The notes under the pieces: model-generated
Database searches by the model: none
What the model was told of the DNA's origin: nothing
What the model saw: the letters and a program-made list of their open reading frames with translations, nothing else
Shown: positions 26,143-35,033 of the stretch, piece after piece
Layout of the letters: every line of letters begins with the position of its first letter
Numbering within the stretch: position 1 is the stretch's first letter
From: Desulfovibrio legallii
Lineage (GTDB): Bacteria > Desulfobacterota > Desulfovibrionia > Desulfovibrionales > Desulfovibrionaceae
Assembly (NCBI RefSeq): GCF_900102485.1
Contig: NZ_FNBX01000005.1
Coordinates: 93,835 to 157,834, forward strand
DNA: 64,000 bases
Direction: 5' to 3'
Made by a program: the position numbers and the translations under genes

Positions 26143-27317
26143 AGTTGACCCTCGCGGCGATAGCCCTCCGCGGCTTCACGCATGCCCGCCTCCAGCGCCA
26201 CTTGCGGGGCAAAGCCCAGCTCGCGGCAAAGGCGGCTGTTGTCGCAGAGCCAGCCCACCTGGCGGGCTTCGCGGTATTTATCCAGATTCCAGTTGGGGGC
26301 GCGCCGGAGCCGCCCGCCGCCCAGAGAGCGCGGCCAGCGGGCCAGCAGGGCGTCGGCGCAGCAGGCCAGGCCGGAGCTTGCAAGCGCGGCCAGGGCCATG
26401 AGCGGCAAAGGCAGGCGGAGAATGCGCACCGGGCCCCTGGGCCGCCCTGTAACCGCGCGCACGGCTGCGCCCATAACCCGGCAGAACCCGGCCATGCTGT
26501 AAACCGCGCCGTCGCTGCAGTGATAGACCCCGCACGCCTCCGGCTTGCAGGCGCAGAGCACGGCCTGGGCCATATCCGCGGCGTGCACGGCGCTCACGGG
26601 GAAGTCGCGCCCCGCGCCGGGGCTCACGGCCAGGCCCAGCCGCACCCCACGGAACACGGGCAGCAGCCCTTTGTCCCCGGAGCCGTAAATAATGGGCGGC
26701 CGCAGCGTCACCAGGCGCGCGCCCAGGGCGCGGCCCAGAATCTGTTCCGTAAGCAGTTTGGACCAGCCGTAGGCCGAGACCGGGGCCGGGGGCGTCCCCT
26801 CCGTAACGCCGGGGGCTGTGGCGCAAGGGCCTGTGGCCGCCAGGCTGGAGACCAGCACAACCCGCGTCGGGCCCGCGTCGCCCAGGGCCGTGCAGGCCCC
26901 GGCCAGAGAGCGGGCCGCCAGGGCGTTGGCCCGCAGATAGTCCTGCCAGCCCAGGCCGAAGAGCAGGGCGGCCATGTGGATGCAGATATCCTGCCCCTCC
27001 AGGGCCGCCGCGAGCCCCTCCCCGGAGGACAGATCGGCCCGCGCCACGGCCGCGCCTTGCGGCAGGCCGTCCGTACGGGAGGTTGCCCGCACCAGGCAGG
27101 TGACCCGCGCGCCCGCGGCCAGCAGCTGCGGCAGCAAATGCCGCCCCACAAAGCCCGTGCCGCCCGTGAGCAGCACCTTTCTGCCCGCAAGCGCGTTGGG
27201 GCAGCTCCCCGCGCCGCCAGGGCGGGCTGCCGCACTGTGGGAAGCGGCCGAAGCTGCAGCGGCGCAGTCTGCCGCGGCCGGAAAGGGCTGCCGCGACGCG
27301 GCGGGGGCGTTGCTCAT
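26139..27317 (-). CDS. NAD(P)-dependent epimerase/dehydratase-family protein (extended SDR)
   Basis: A 392-residue Rossmann enzyme. After an unusually long Ala/Pro-rich leader (about 45 residues) comes the dinucleotide motif VLLTGGTGFVGRHLL, then SSLAATG and the catalytic YGWSK (Tyr-x3-Lys). A hydrophobic stretch near residues 300-330 may attach it to the membrane. This pattern resembles hopanoid- or sterol-type and atypical SDR proteins; the substrate is not known. It overlaps both neighbours by four bases (ATGA and GTGA), so translation is coupled. Confidence 0.87.
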   Translation of the reverse strand: MSNAPAASRQPFPAAADCAAAASAASHSAAARPGGAGSCPNALAGRKVLLTGGTGFVGRHLLPQLLAAGARVTCLVRATSRTDGLPQGAAVARADLSSGEGLAAALEGQDICIHMAALLFGLGWQDYLRANALAARSLAGACTALGDAGPTRVVLVSSLAATGPCATAPGVTEGTPPAPVSAYGWSKLLTEQILGRALGARLVTLRPPIIYGSGDKGLLPVFRGVRLGLAVSPGAGRDFPVSAVHAADMAQAVLCACKPEACGVYHCSDGAVYSMAGFCRVMGAAVRAVTGRPRGPVRILRLPLPLMALAALASSGLACCADALLARWPRSLGGGRLRRAPNWNLDKYREARQVGWLCDNSRLCRELGFAPQVALEAGMREAAEGYRREGQL

Positions 27318-28474
27318 GAGGCGGCCTCGGCGTCGTCCGGCGCTTCCGCCGTGATTTCCCGCCGGTAAATGCGGTAGCGCTTGGTGATGCGGCCGGAAAA
27401 ATCCTCAATAAGCTCATCCACGGCCACGTTGTCCTCCAGCACCCAGGAGCCTTCCACCCACTGGAATTCCGGCTTGCGCCGCGCCGTCTCCAGCATGTAG
27501 TCCAGAAGCAGCAAAGGCAGGCCCAGGAGGCGGAATTCCTCCTTGATGCCAAAGAGGATGATGCGATAGCCGCTGCGGATGGCCGCGCGGGAACGCCACC
27601 AGTGCCAGGGGGCCAGGGGGCCCAGGCCGCCGTTGAGGCGCTTGAGCAGGGGGTTCATGTCCGGCAGGGCCACCATGCCCGCGGCGGGCTCGTCCTGATG
27701 GAAGAAGAGCGCAAAAAACTCCGGATCCAGAATGCCGGAAAGCTCCTTGACGTGCTCCTGCGCCTCGCCCTCGGAAAGGGGCGCAAAGCCCCAGTTTTTG
27801 GCCCAGGAAATGCGGTAGATTTCCAGCATGGCCCGGATGTCGTCCTTGAGGGTGGCCTTGCTGGAGGTGCGGCAGGTGAAGCGGGCCTCGGCCTTGAGCC
27901 GGGCCACCTCCGCGCTGAGCCATTCCGGCGGGGTCATGCGGCTGCGCTCGATAAGGTAGGCAAAAAGATCCTGCTCCTTGCGCAGACGCCAGCTTTCCAA
28001 AAATTCCGCGTAGTAGGGCGGATTCCAGGGCATCATAATGGTGGGCGCGAGTTCAAAGCCGTCCACCAGCAGGCCGCAGGTATAATTGGTGGAGGGGTTG
28101 AGCGGCCCGCGCATGAAGTCCATGCCCTCATGGGCCAGCCAGCCGCGCGCCGCGTCCAGCAGGGCGTGGGCGGCCTCGCGGTCTTCGGCGCACTCAAAAA
28201 AACCGAAGGCCCCGCAGCGCTCCTGGGCGTAGCTGTTGTACTTTTCGTCCACAATGGCGGCAATGCGGCCCACGGGCACGCCGTCGCGCAGGGCCAGAAA
28301 AAGCTCGCGCCGGGCCGTCTCCCAAAAAGGATGCCGGCCGGGGGTCAGCAGGCGGCTGTCCTGGCTTTTGAGGGGCGGCGTCCAGGGGGACTCCGGAGCG
28401 TAAAGCCCGAAGGGCAGGTCCACAAAGGTCGCGAGTTCCCCTCCCGACCGCACGGGCGCAATGCAGAGCCCCAT
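27314..28474 (-). CDS. GNAT-fold acyltransferase-like protein (YghO-type)
   Basis: A 386-residue cytoplasmic protein related to the YghO group of uncharacterised N-acyltransferase-like proteins. Typical segments are FVDLPFGLYAPESPWTPPL, DEKYNSYAQERCGAFGFFE, GPLNPSTNYTCGLLVDGF and IRSGYRIILFGIKEEF. These proteins show two GNAT-like halves, but the acyl donor and target are unknown. It starts two bases past the pyrD stop codon and overlaps the epimerase by four bases. Confidence 0.8.
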   Translation of the reverse strand: MGLCIAPVRSGGELATFVDLPFGLYAPESPWTPPLKSQDSRLLTPGRHPFWETARRELFLALRDGVPVGRIAAIVDEKYNSYAQERCGAFGFFECAEDREAAHALLDAARGWLAHEGMDFMRGPLNPSTNYTCGLLVDGFELAPTIMMPWNPPYYAEFLESWRLRKEQDLFAYLIERSRMTPPEWLSAEVARLKAEARFTCRTSSKATLKDDIRAMLEIYRISWAKNWGFAPLSEGEAQEHVKELSGILDPEFFALFFHQDEPAAGMVALPDMNPLLKRLNGGLGPLAPWHWWRSRAAIRSGYRIILFGIKEEFRLLGLPLLLLDYMLETARRKPEFQWVEGSWVLEDNVAVDELIEDFSGRITKRYRIYRREITAEAPDDAEAAS

Positions 28475-28476
28475 GT

Positions 28477-29406
28477 CTAGCTGTCCAGCTCAAGGCTGCC
28501 GCAGAACGCGGCCAGGTTGTCGATATTCAGACGCTGGCAGGCCGCGGGCAAATCCCGCGCCAGGGCAAAGGCGCAGTCGGGGCGCAAGAAGTTGCCCGTG
28601 CCCACCTGCACGGCCTGCGCGCCCGCCAGCAAAAATTCCAGGGCATCCTCGGCGGTGAGGATGCCGCCGACGCCCACTATCGGGATTTTGACCGCCCGCG
28701 CCGCCTGCCACACGCAGCGCAGGGCCACGGGCTTGATGGCCGGGCCGGAGAGCCCGCCCACCACATTGGCCAGACGGGGCCTGCGGGTCTGCACATCCAC
28801 GGCCATGCCCAGGAGCGTGTTGATGCACGAGATGCTGTCCGCCCCTGCAGCCTCCACGCTGCGGGCCATCTGGGCAATATCCGTCACATTGGGCGAAAGT
28901 TTGACCATGATGTGCTTATCCGGCGCGGCCTTGCGCACGGCCTCCGTAACCTGGGCGGCCATGGCCGGATCCTGGCCGAAGGCAAGCCCCCCCTGCCGCA
29001 CGTTGGGGCAGGAGACGTTGACCTCCAGGGCCGCCACGCCTTCCTCCCGGTTGAGGCGCGCGGCAAGCTCGCCGAACTCCTCCGTCGAGGCGGCGTAAAT
29101 ATTGACGATGACGGCTGTTTCCGCCCAGGGCAGGTGGGGCAGCTTGCGGACGCAGAAATCCTCCACGCCGTCGTTCTGCAGGCCCACGGCGTTGAGCATG
29201 CCCGCCGTGGTTTCCACAATGCGCGGCGTGGGATTGCCGGGCCGCGGCGTGAGGGAAAGGCCCTTGGTGACCAGCCCGCCCAGGGAAGCCAGATCGCCGT
29301 AAGAGGCGAACTCCAGCCCGTAACCGAAGGTGCCGGAAGCCGTGAGCACAGGATTCTTCAGGGTCAGATCGTGATTCTGTCCCTTAAGGGTGACGGAAAG
29401 GTCCAT
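28477..29406 (-). CDS. pyrD: Dihydroorotate dehydrogenase B, catalytic subunit
   Basis: FMN enzyme oxidising dihydroorotate to orotate in pyrimidine synthesis. The 309-residue class 1B subunit opens MDLSVTLKGQNHDLTLKNPVLTASGT in short and has the active-site cysteine segment VNVSCPNVRQGG, the FMN-phosphate segments PIVGVGGI and AVQVGTGNF, and LGMAVDVQTRRP. It pairs with the upstream pyrK, whose product passes electrons to NAD. GGAG lies six bases before the ATG. Confidence 0.96.
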   Translation of the reverse strand: MDLSVTLKGQNHDLTLKNPVLTASGTFGYGLEFASYGDLASLGGLVTKGLSLTPRPGNPTPRIVETTAGMLNAVGLQNDGVEDFCVRKLPHLPWAETAVIVNIYAASTEEFGELAARLNREEGVAALEVNVSCPNVRQGGLAFGQDPAMAAQVTEAVRKAAPDKHIMVKLSPNVTDIAQMARSVEAAGADSISCINTLLGMAVDVQTRRPRLANVVGGLSGPAIKPVALRCVWQAARAVKIPIVGVGGILTAEDALEFLLAGAQAVQVGTGNFLRPDCAFALARDLPAACQRLNIDNLAAFCGSLELDS

Positions 29407-29595
29407 GGGTTCTCCACCGTCCGCAACGTTGGCGCGCGCGGCGCGGCACTCCGCGCCGGGGCGCTCCTGCGACGCGCATGGCCGGTTCGGGCGCGTCCGG
29501 GTCGGTTCGCGGCCGCAGCGGCGTCCGCCCCGGCCTGGGCGGCTCCCCGCCGAGGGGGAGCGGCCGCGCGCAAGACCGCCGCCGGTCGCGCCGCG

Positions 29596-30405
29596 TTACA
29601 GTTCTACCTGATCGGACCAGAATACCGGCCCGTGGTTGCACACCTGCACATAGCCCTCGCGCTTCTCAGGCACGGGCCAGGCCGCCGTAGTCTTGGTCAC
29701 GCAGCCCAGGCACGCGCCCACGCCGCAGGCCATGCGGTTTTCCAGCGAAAGCTGGCAGCGCACGCCCGTTTCCGCGGCGAATTTCTGCACCGTGCGCAGA
29801 AAAGGCACGGGCCCGCAGGCCAGGACAAGCCCCTTCTGTTCGGCGTATTCGCCCATGCGCTCCTGCAGGGTGAAGATAAAGTTGTCCAGATCGCCGGGCA
29901 CGGTTTCCCGCAGGGTGTCCAGGGGCACATGTTCGTTGATGCTGTCCACGGGGTAGCAGCTGAGGGGCTCCCGATGGCCGAAGAGCATGGTCAGGTTCCA
30001 GGGCTTGGGGTGCTCGCTCACATAGCCCACAAAAGGCACGATGCCCATGCCCCCGGCCAGGAGCAGGGTGGGGGTGTCCGGCTCCATGACGAAGCCGTTG
30101 CCCAGCGGGCCCCAGACGCGCACGCTGTCCCCGGCCTTAAGCTGGGCCATGCGCTTTGTGCCTTTGCCGCGCACCTGGAAGAAGCAGATCATGTGGCGGG
30201 CCGTCATGTGGCAGATGCCCAGAGGACGCGCCCAGGGGATGTCCAGCCCGAAATTGTGGGGGCGGAGCATCACAAACTGGCCCGGCTTCCACTGCGTCCA
30301 TTCCGGACGGGCGAGCCGCAGGGCGAAGAAGCGGCTTTCGTGTCCTGTCTGGCCGAAGGGCACCAAGTCCAGAACCTCAAGCTCGCAGGAGGTTGGTTGC
30401 GACAT
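29596..30405 (-). CDS. pyrK: Dihydroorotate dehydrogenase electron-transfer subunit
   Basis: FAD and 2Fe-2S subunit of class 1B dihydroorotate dehydrogenase. The 269-residue product (start MSQPTSCELEVLDLVPFG) has the ferredoxin-reductase fold with the FAD motif RPLGIC, the nucleotide motif LLAGGMGIVPFVGYV, and a C-terminal cysteine cluster ACGVGACLGC with a final Cys in VQVCNHGPVF. The ribosome site is weak. A 189-bp gap separates it from pyrD, longer than usual for this pair. Confidence 0.93.
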   Translation of the reverse strand: MSQPTSCELEVLDLVPFGQTGHESRFFALRLARPEWTQWKPGQFVMLRPHNFGLDIPWARPLGICHMTARHMICFFQVRGKGTKRMAQLKAGDSVRVWGPLGNGFVMEPDTPTLLLAGGMGIVPFVGYVSEHPKPWNLTMLFGHREPLSCYPVDSINEHVPLDTLRETVPGDLDNFIFTLQERMGEYAEQKGLVLACGPVPFLRTVQKFAAETGVRCQLSLENRMACGVGACLGCVTKTTAAWPVPEKREGYVQVCNHGPVFWSDQVEL

Positions 30406-30607
30406 ATGTCTACTATAGGCGGAGAGCCCGGCCCGGTCAACAGGCCGAAGCGGAAAGGCCGGTGCGGCGGCGCGGGCCCCATAACGCCCCCCAAAGGGCC
30501 GGAGCGCCCACTGCAGCGCATCGCGGCTGCGACACAGGCGCGGCGACTGCGCAAACGGCCGCCCGGAGCAACTGGCGGGCCGGTTCGCCCCCGCAGGGGG
30601 GAGGGGG
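30406..30607. other. Noncoding spacer upstream of pyrK
   Basis: GC-rich spacer with no gene; it should hold the promoter of the pyrK operon, but no convincing -35/-10 pair is seen. Confidence 0.5.
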
Positions 30608-30752
30608 ACGCCATCAGCGTTGAAATGCCGTGACGCCTGCGCGGGCAGACGTTTGCCGCGCAGACGCAAGCGAATGCATTATGCCGGCAAAAAGCCGGAA
30701 CGGGCGGGGCGCAACCTTTGAGAACGCCTCTGCCCAAAGGCAAGCTGCGCTA
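30608..30752. repeat. Intergenic TAG-ended repeat, copy 7 (reverse)
   Basis: Contains GTTGAAATGCCGTGACGCC, a core with GCCGGCAAAAAGCCGG replacing the usual GCGC hairpin, CCTTTGAGAACGCCTCTGCCCAAAGG, and ends GCTGCGCTA. The last CTA (30750-30752) is the TAG stop codon of the 82-residue gene. Confidence 0.75.
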
Positions 30753-30998
30753 CAGACCCAGCAGGGCGAAGACGCGGCTCTGGCTGAGGTTGTGCGCGGC
30801 CAGCGCGCCCACGCTGTCCCCCAGGATCATGTTCTGGGTTTCGTGCAGCACGCCCTCGGCTTCTTCATCGGTGAGCAGATTGGCGGTGCTCAGGCTGACC
30901 ACGTCCTGCACGGCGGCGGGGGCGGCGGAAGCCGCGCTCTCTTTGTCCGAAAGAAGGAAATTGAAGGGGTTGGCGGCGTTGATGCTGGAAATTTCCAT
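30750..30998 (-). CDS. Small protein of unknown function (82 residues)
   Basis: Opens MEISSINAANPFNFLL and ends LSQSRVFALLGL, with an acidic helical middle (LLTDEEAEGVLHETQNMIL). No signal peptide, membrane segment or known domain is seen. The Asn/Ser-rich start and small size resemble the small proteins often found near flagellar genes, but nothing here proves that. GAGGA lies eight bases before the ATG. Its stop codon is the end of repeat copy 7. Confidence 0.65.
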   Translation of the reverse strand: MEISSINAANPFNFLLSDKESAASAAPAAVQDVVSLSTANLLTDEEAEGVLHETQNMILGDSVGALAAHNLSQSRVFALLGL

Positions 30999-31095
30999 GC
31001 TGGCGTCCTCGCATTTTGCGCGCCCTTGCGGGCGGAGGGGTCAAATTTGCCGCACAAGGGTGCGGACGCCGGGAAAGATGCAATTTGCGGGCCAG

Positions 31096-31130
31096 AAAAC
31101 AGCCCCAGGACGCAAGGCCCCAGGGCTGTT
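31096..31130 (-). terminator. Terminator of the FAD/Fe-S oxidoreductase gene
   Basis: On the minus strand AACAGCCC ... GGGCTGTT forms the outer stem, extended by wobble pairs, followed by TTTTC. It lies 63 bases beyond the stop codon. Confidence 0.65.
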
Positions 31131-31192
31131 CGCAGCATTGCGCACGCCGCAAGGCCCTTGCCCGACGACCAGCCGGGAAGAGCCGCCGCGGC

Positions 31193-34100
31193 TCAGGCTT
31201 CGTCCTCCTGCGCTTCTTCCGCCGCTGCGCCCGGCGTCACGGCGCTTACGTCCACCACGCGGACGTCGCCGCGGGTTTCGTTAACTTTTTTGCGGAAGCT
31301 CTGGCGGCGGTCTTCGCCGTCCAGAAGCCCGGCCAGCCATTCCATGACGTGCAGCACCGGGCGCTTCTCATGCATATTAATGCAGCAGCGGGCAATGCCG
31401 ATCTTGCACGAGGGGCAGCCCACCACTACCGGGCCCTGGTAGCCGCCTTCAAAATCCTTGCCCAGGCGCTCCTGCTTGCGGGCCCGCAGCAGGTTGTAGA
31501 TCTGGGGCGAGGTCACCGCGCCCATGCCCGATTCGCCGCAGCAGCCGGGGTTGAGGCGCACCTGCGCCCCGCTGAAATCGGAAAGCGCCCTGACAATCTG
31601 GTTCTGGCCCTTGATTTTGTGCACGTCGGCCCATTCGCAGTGACAGGCCCCGTGGTAGATGAGCTCCGCGCCTTCGGGCAGGGGCGCGCGGATATCCTCT
31701 TTGCGCAGCAAGGGCAGCACGATCTGGCCCACGTCGCGGATGGTCAGATCCGGGAAGAGGGTTTCCATGTGCATGCGCTCCAGGCCGTCGCGGCAGGAGC
31801 CGCAGGCCGTGGCCAGATGTTTGACGCTGAAGCCCTGTTTGACCAGGTTGCGCAGCATGGAAGTCAGGTACTGGCGATTTTGCGCCAGGTTGTCCTCAAA
31901 GGCCGTATCCATGCCCGCGGCCAGCAGGGGGAAGCCGCAGCAGAGGTGCCGGGGCGGCACGGCCACGGCAAAGCCCGCCTTAAGCAGGAGCAGGATGGAA
32001 GACATGCCGATGCGGTCGTAAAAAAGCGCCCCGCCGCAGCCGGGGAAGTAGAGCACGCAGGGCATGCCGGGCCTGGGCTCGGCGGGCGCGAAGACAGAGC
32101 CGCGGTGCAGCTTGAGGGCCTCGTAAAGATTGGTGTAGCCCATCTTGGGCCCCCGCCCGGAGAACATGGGGCTCTGCATGCGGCGCTTCCACATTTCCGG
32201 CACGAAGCCCAGCATTTTGTTCTGCATTTTCTGGCCCAGGGAAGCCATTTTGGCGGCCTTGGGCGCGCGGTGGGCAATATCGCGCGAGAGCCACTCCAGG
32301 GCGCGGTCCTTGATGGGGTGGCCGCTGGCACCTTCGTGCTCCAGCAGGGCGCGCAGGGTGAGGGCCACCTCGCCCGAGGGAATTTTGACCGGGCAGTTGG
32401 CCATGCAGCGGCCGCAGGCCGTGCAGTGCTCCACTAGGTCGCGCATGGCCTTGAGCAGGCGCTCGTCAATGCGGCCCTTGTTGACCTGGCTGTAGTAAAC
32501 GGCCTCCAGCAGCATGCCCAGCACCATGTTTTTGTTACGGGGGTGGTACTGCATGGAGCGCTCTGGATAACACATGGCGCAGACCTGCTTGCACTTGCCG
32601 CAGCGCGTGCAGACCTGAATGGCCGTGAGCAGGCCGATGAGCTTATCCTTATCCGGCAGGCCGCTTTCGCGGATGTCGCGGATGAGCCGGTTGAAGGAGA
32701 AGGTAAAGGGCCGCACGGGCAGCTCGCGGTAGACGAGCTTGGCGGGGTTCATGACGTCGCGCGGGTCCACGCGCTCCTTGAAGGCCCGCAGGGCGTCCAT
32801 TTTATCCTTGCCGAAGAAGGAAATCTTGGTGATGCCGATGCCGTGCTCGCCCGAAACCTCGCCGCCCATTTCCTGGCACTCGGCCATGACGCGGGCCGCG
32901 GTTTCCTCGGCCTCCTCCAGCATGCGGGCGTCGTTGGAGTTCACCGGGATGTTCACATGGCAGTTGCCGTCGCCCGCGTGCATGTGGCTGGCCACCACAA
33001 TGCGGCTGGCCTCCATGTAGTCGCGGATGGCCGCAATTTTTTTGGCCAGGTGGGGATATTTTTCCTGCAGGGCCTGCAAAAAAACCGCAGCGCGGGCGGA
33101 CATTTCCGTATCGGAAACTTCGCCCGCCGGCACGTCGCCCGAAGCGGCCTTGGAAACCTGTGAGAACTCGCGGTTGAAGTCCTTGTCCTCCAGGGGGAAG
33201 CCGGGCAGACGGCCTGCCTCCTGCAGGGCGTGGCGGTAGGCCGCGGCCGTGCATTCCAGGTTGATCTGCTCCAGGAAGAGGGCAAAATCGGGGATGCGGT
33301 CCATGGGGATGACCACGTCCTCGTTCATCTTAAAGCCTGAGGTGCGCTTGGCGATGGCGGAGAGCTTGTGGCGGTCCTCCCAGAAGCGTTCGGCCTCCTT
33401 GTCGTCCCCGGCCACGATGATATCCACGTTTTCCTGGCGCTCCACCACGCTCACGATGTCGCCCACGCACTTGTCCAGCAGGTAGGGGTCGTCGCCGTCC
33501 ACCTGCAGGATGATTACCGAGATGGGCAGGCCCTCGTATTTTGTGGACTTGCGCTTGTAGTCAATGGCCTGGACGTACTTGGCGTTAAATTCCTCCATGG
33601 CCGAGAGGTGGGCGTAGTCGCCTTCTTCACGGATGCGGTTGCGCAGGGCCACCAGCTCGCGCACCACCACGGCCGCCGGGTGCATGGAACGGCCGAAAAA
33701 TTCCAGCACCATGACCCGCTTGTACCTGGGCTTGGGGTGGATGATGAAGCAGGCCTCGGTAATGATGCCGTCCACGCCCTCTTTCTGCATGCCGGGCAGG
33801 CCGCCCAGCACCTTGTTGGTCACGTCCTTGCCCAGGCCGGGCAGGCGGATTTCATCGCCGCGCAAATGCACCACATTGCGCACGCCGCCGCTCACGTCCT
33901 TGACCACAAAGACGGCGGTTTCGTCCGGCAGGATCTTGTGGCGGGGATGGTTCTCCCGCTCCACGGTGATGATCTCGCCCGTGGGGGTGACCATGCGCCA
34001 CCAGAGCAGGTTGTCCAGGGTGGTGCCGTACTCAAAGGCCATGGGGCCGCCGGCGTTTTCCGAAACGTTGCCGCCGATGCTGGAGGCCTGCTTGGAGGCC

Positions 34101-34792
34101 GGATCCACGGAGAAAAGCGCGCCGGCCTTGTCCACGGCCGTGGCCACGGCCTGGGTGATGGCCCCGGCCTCACAGGTGACGGTCATGTTTTCCAGGTCCA
34201 CGGGCCCGATGCGGGTAAGGCGCGTCAGGCTGACAATGACCGTGCGCTTGCGCGCGGGCACGGCCCCGCCCGTCATGCCGGATCCGCCCCCGCGCGGGAT
34301 GAGGGCAAACTTCATCTCGTTGGCCAGGCGCACCAGATGGGCCACCTGCTCGGTCGTATCCGGCTCCACCACCAGAAGGGGCAGCTCCATGCGCAGATCT
34401 GTGGCGTCCGTAGCCGATTCCACCAGGGCGGCCGGATCGGTGAGCACGCATTCGGCGGGCAGCATGCGCTGCAAGGCCTCAATGAGATTTTCACGAAAAT
34501 CCGCCTCGGCCTCGTAGGCGGACCAGAACATGGTGATGCCCTCGCCGATGGCCGTGGCATAGTAGTGGGCCAGGGAGACGGATTCCTTCTCAAAGCTCTC
34601 CCGCACGCTCTGGCGCACGGTTTCGGCGTCGATAAAGGGGTTGTAGGCCACCAGGAAGAGCTCTTCGGCAATGGCGATGGCCAGGTTGCGCACCGATTCG
34701 GGCCATTCGGCAAAATCGTCGATGTTGATGCGCAGGATGCGGTTCACCACATAATCTGGGGCGATGGAAATATGCGGACCCTTGTGGGGCAT
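31193..34792 (-). CDS. Fused FAD-binding and Fe-S oxidoreductase (D-lactate-dehydrogenase-like)
   Basis: A 1199-residue cytoplasmic or membrane-peripheral enzyme joining two functions usually on separate subunits. The N-terminal 560 or so residues form an FAD-linked oxidase of the GlcD/Dld type (PRGGGSGMTGGAVPARK, SIGGNVSENAGGP, HMHAGDGNCHVNIPV, SGEHGIG). The C-terminal part is GlpC/GlcF-like, with two 4Fe-4S motifs (CTRCGKCKQVCAMC, CTACGRCMANCPVK) and two cysteine-rich CCG domains (CVLYFPGCGG ... CCGFPL and YHGACHCEW ... LNPGCCGESG). Sulfate reducers use such fused proteins for D-lactate oxidation; glycolate or another 2-hydroxyacid cannot be excluded. GAGGT precedes the ATG. Confidence 0.9.
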   Translation of the reverse strand: MPHKGPHISIAPDYVVNRILRINIDDFAEWPESVRNLAIAIAEELFLVAYNPFIDAETVRQSVRESFEKESVSLAHYYATAIGEGITMFWSAYEAEADFRENLIEALQRMLPAECVLTDPAALVESATDATDLRMELPLLVVEPDTTEQVAHLVRLANEMKFALIPRGGGSGMTGGAVPARKRTVIVSLTRLTRIGPVDLENMTVTCEAGAITQAVATAVDKAGALFSVDPASKQASSIGGNVSENAGGPMAFEYGTTLDNLLWWRMVTPTGEIITVERENHPRHKILPDETAVFVVKDVSGGVRNVVHLRGDEIRLPGLGKDVTNKVLGGLPGMQKEGVDGIITEACFIIHPKPRYKRVMVLEFFGRSMHPAAVVVRELVALRNRIREEGDYAHLSAMEEFNAKYVQAIDYKRKSTKYEGLPISVIILQVDGDDPYLLDKCVGDIVSVVERQENVDIIVAGDDKEAERFWEDRHKLSAIAKRTSGFKMNEDVVIPMDRIPDFALFLEQINLECTAAAYRHALQEAGRLPGFPLEDKDFNREFSQVSKAASGDVPAGEVSDTEMSARAAVFLQALQEKYPHLAKKIAAIRDYMEASRIVVASHMHAGDGNCHVNIPVNSNDARMLEEAEETAARVMAECQEMGGEVSGEHGIGITKISFFGKDKMDALRAFKERVDPRDVMNPAKLVYRELPVRPFTFSFNRLIRDIRESGLPDKDKLIGLLTAIQVCTRCGKCKQVCAMCYPERSMQYHPRNKNMVLGMLLEAVYYSQVNKGRIDERLLKAMRDLVEHCTACGRCMANCPVKIPSGEVALTLRALLEHEGASGHPIKDRALEWLSRDIAHRAPKAAKMASLGQKMQNKMLGFVPEMWKRRMQSPMFSGRGPKMGYTNLYEALKLHRGSVFAPAEPRPGMPCVLYFPGCGGALFYDRIGMSSILLLLKAGFAVAVPPRHLCCGFPLLAAGMDTAFEDNLAQNRQYLTSMLRNLVKQGFSVKHLATACGSCRDGLERMHMETLFPDLTIRDVGQIVLPLLRKEDIRAPLPEGAELIYHGACHCEWADVHKIKGQNQIVRALSDFSGAQVRLNPGCCGESGMGAVTSPQIYNLLRARKQERLGKDFEGGYQGPVVVGCPSCKIGIARCCINMHEKRPVLHVMEWLAGLLDGEDRRQSFRKKVNETRGDVRVVDVSAVTPGAAAEEAQEDEA

Positions 34793-35033
34793 GACGTGCT
34801 ACCTCGTGAATTCCGGCGGGGTGCGCTCATGCCGGGCGCGGCGGCCCGAGCGGAGCGATCTTCGCCCTGGACGGCGGGGGCGCGGCCCATAATGAGCCGT
34901 CCGGTTGCGGGGGAAGCCTTTTTTCTACGTTGTAAGCCGCCGCTTGGCAAGTGCCGCCCCCCCCCTTTGACATTTGGGACCGAGCGGCTATGCTGCAGCA
35001 TGCGTCTTCGCCGCCTGGAGGTGCAGAGTTTTT

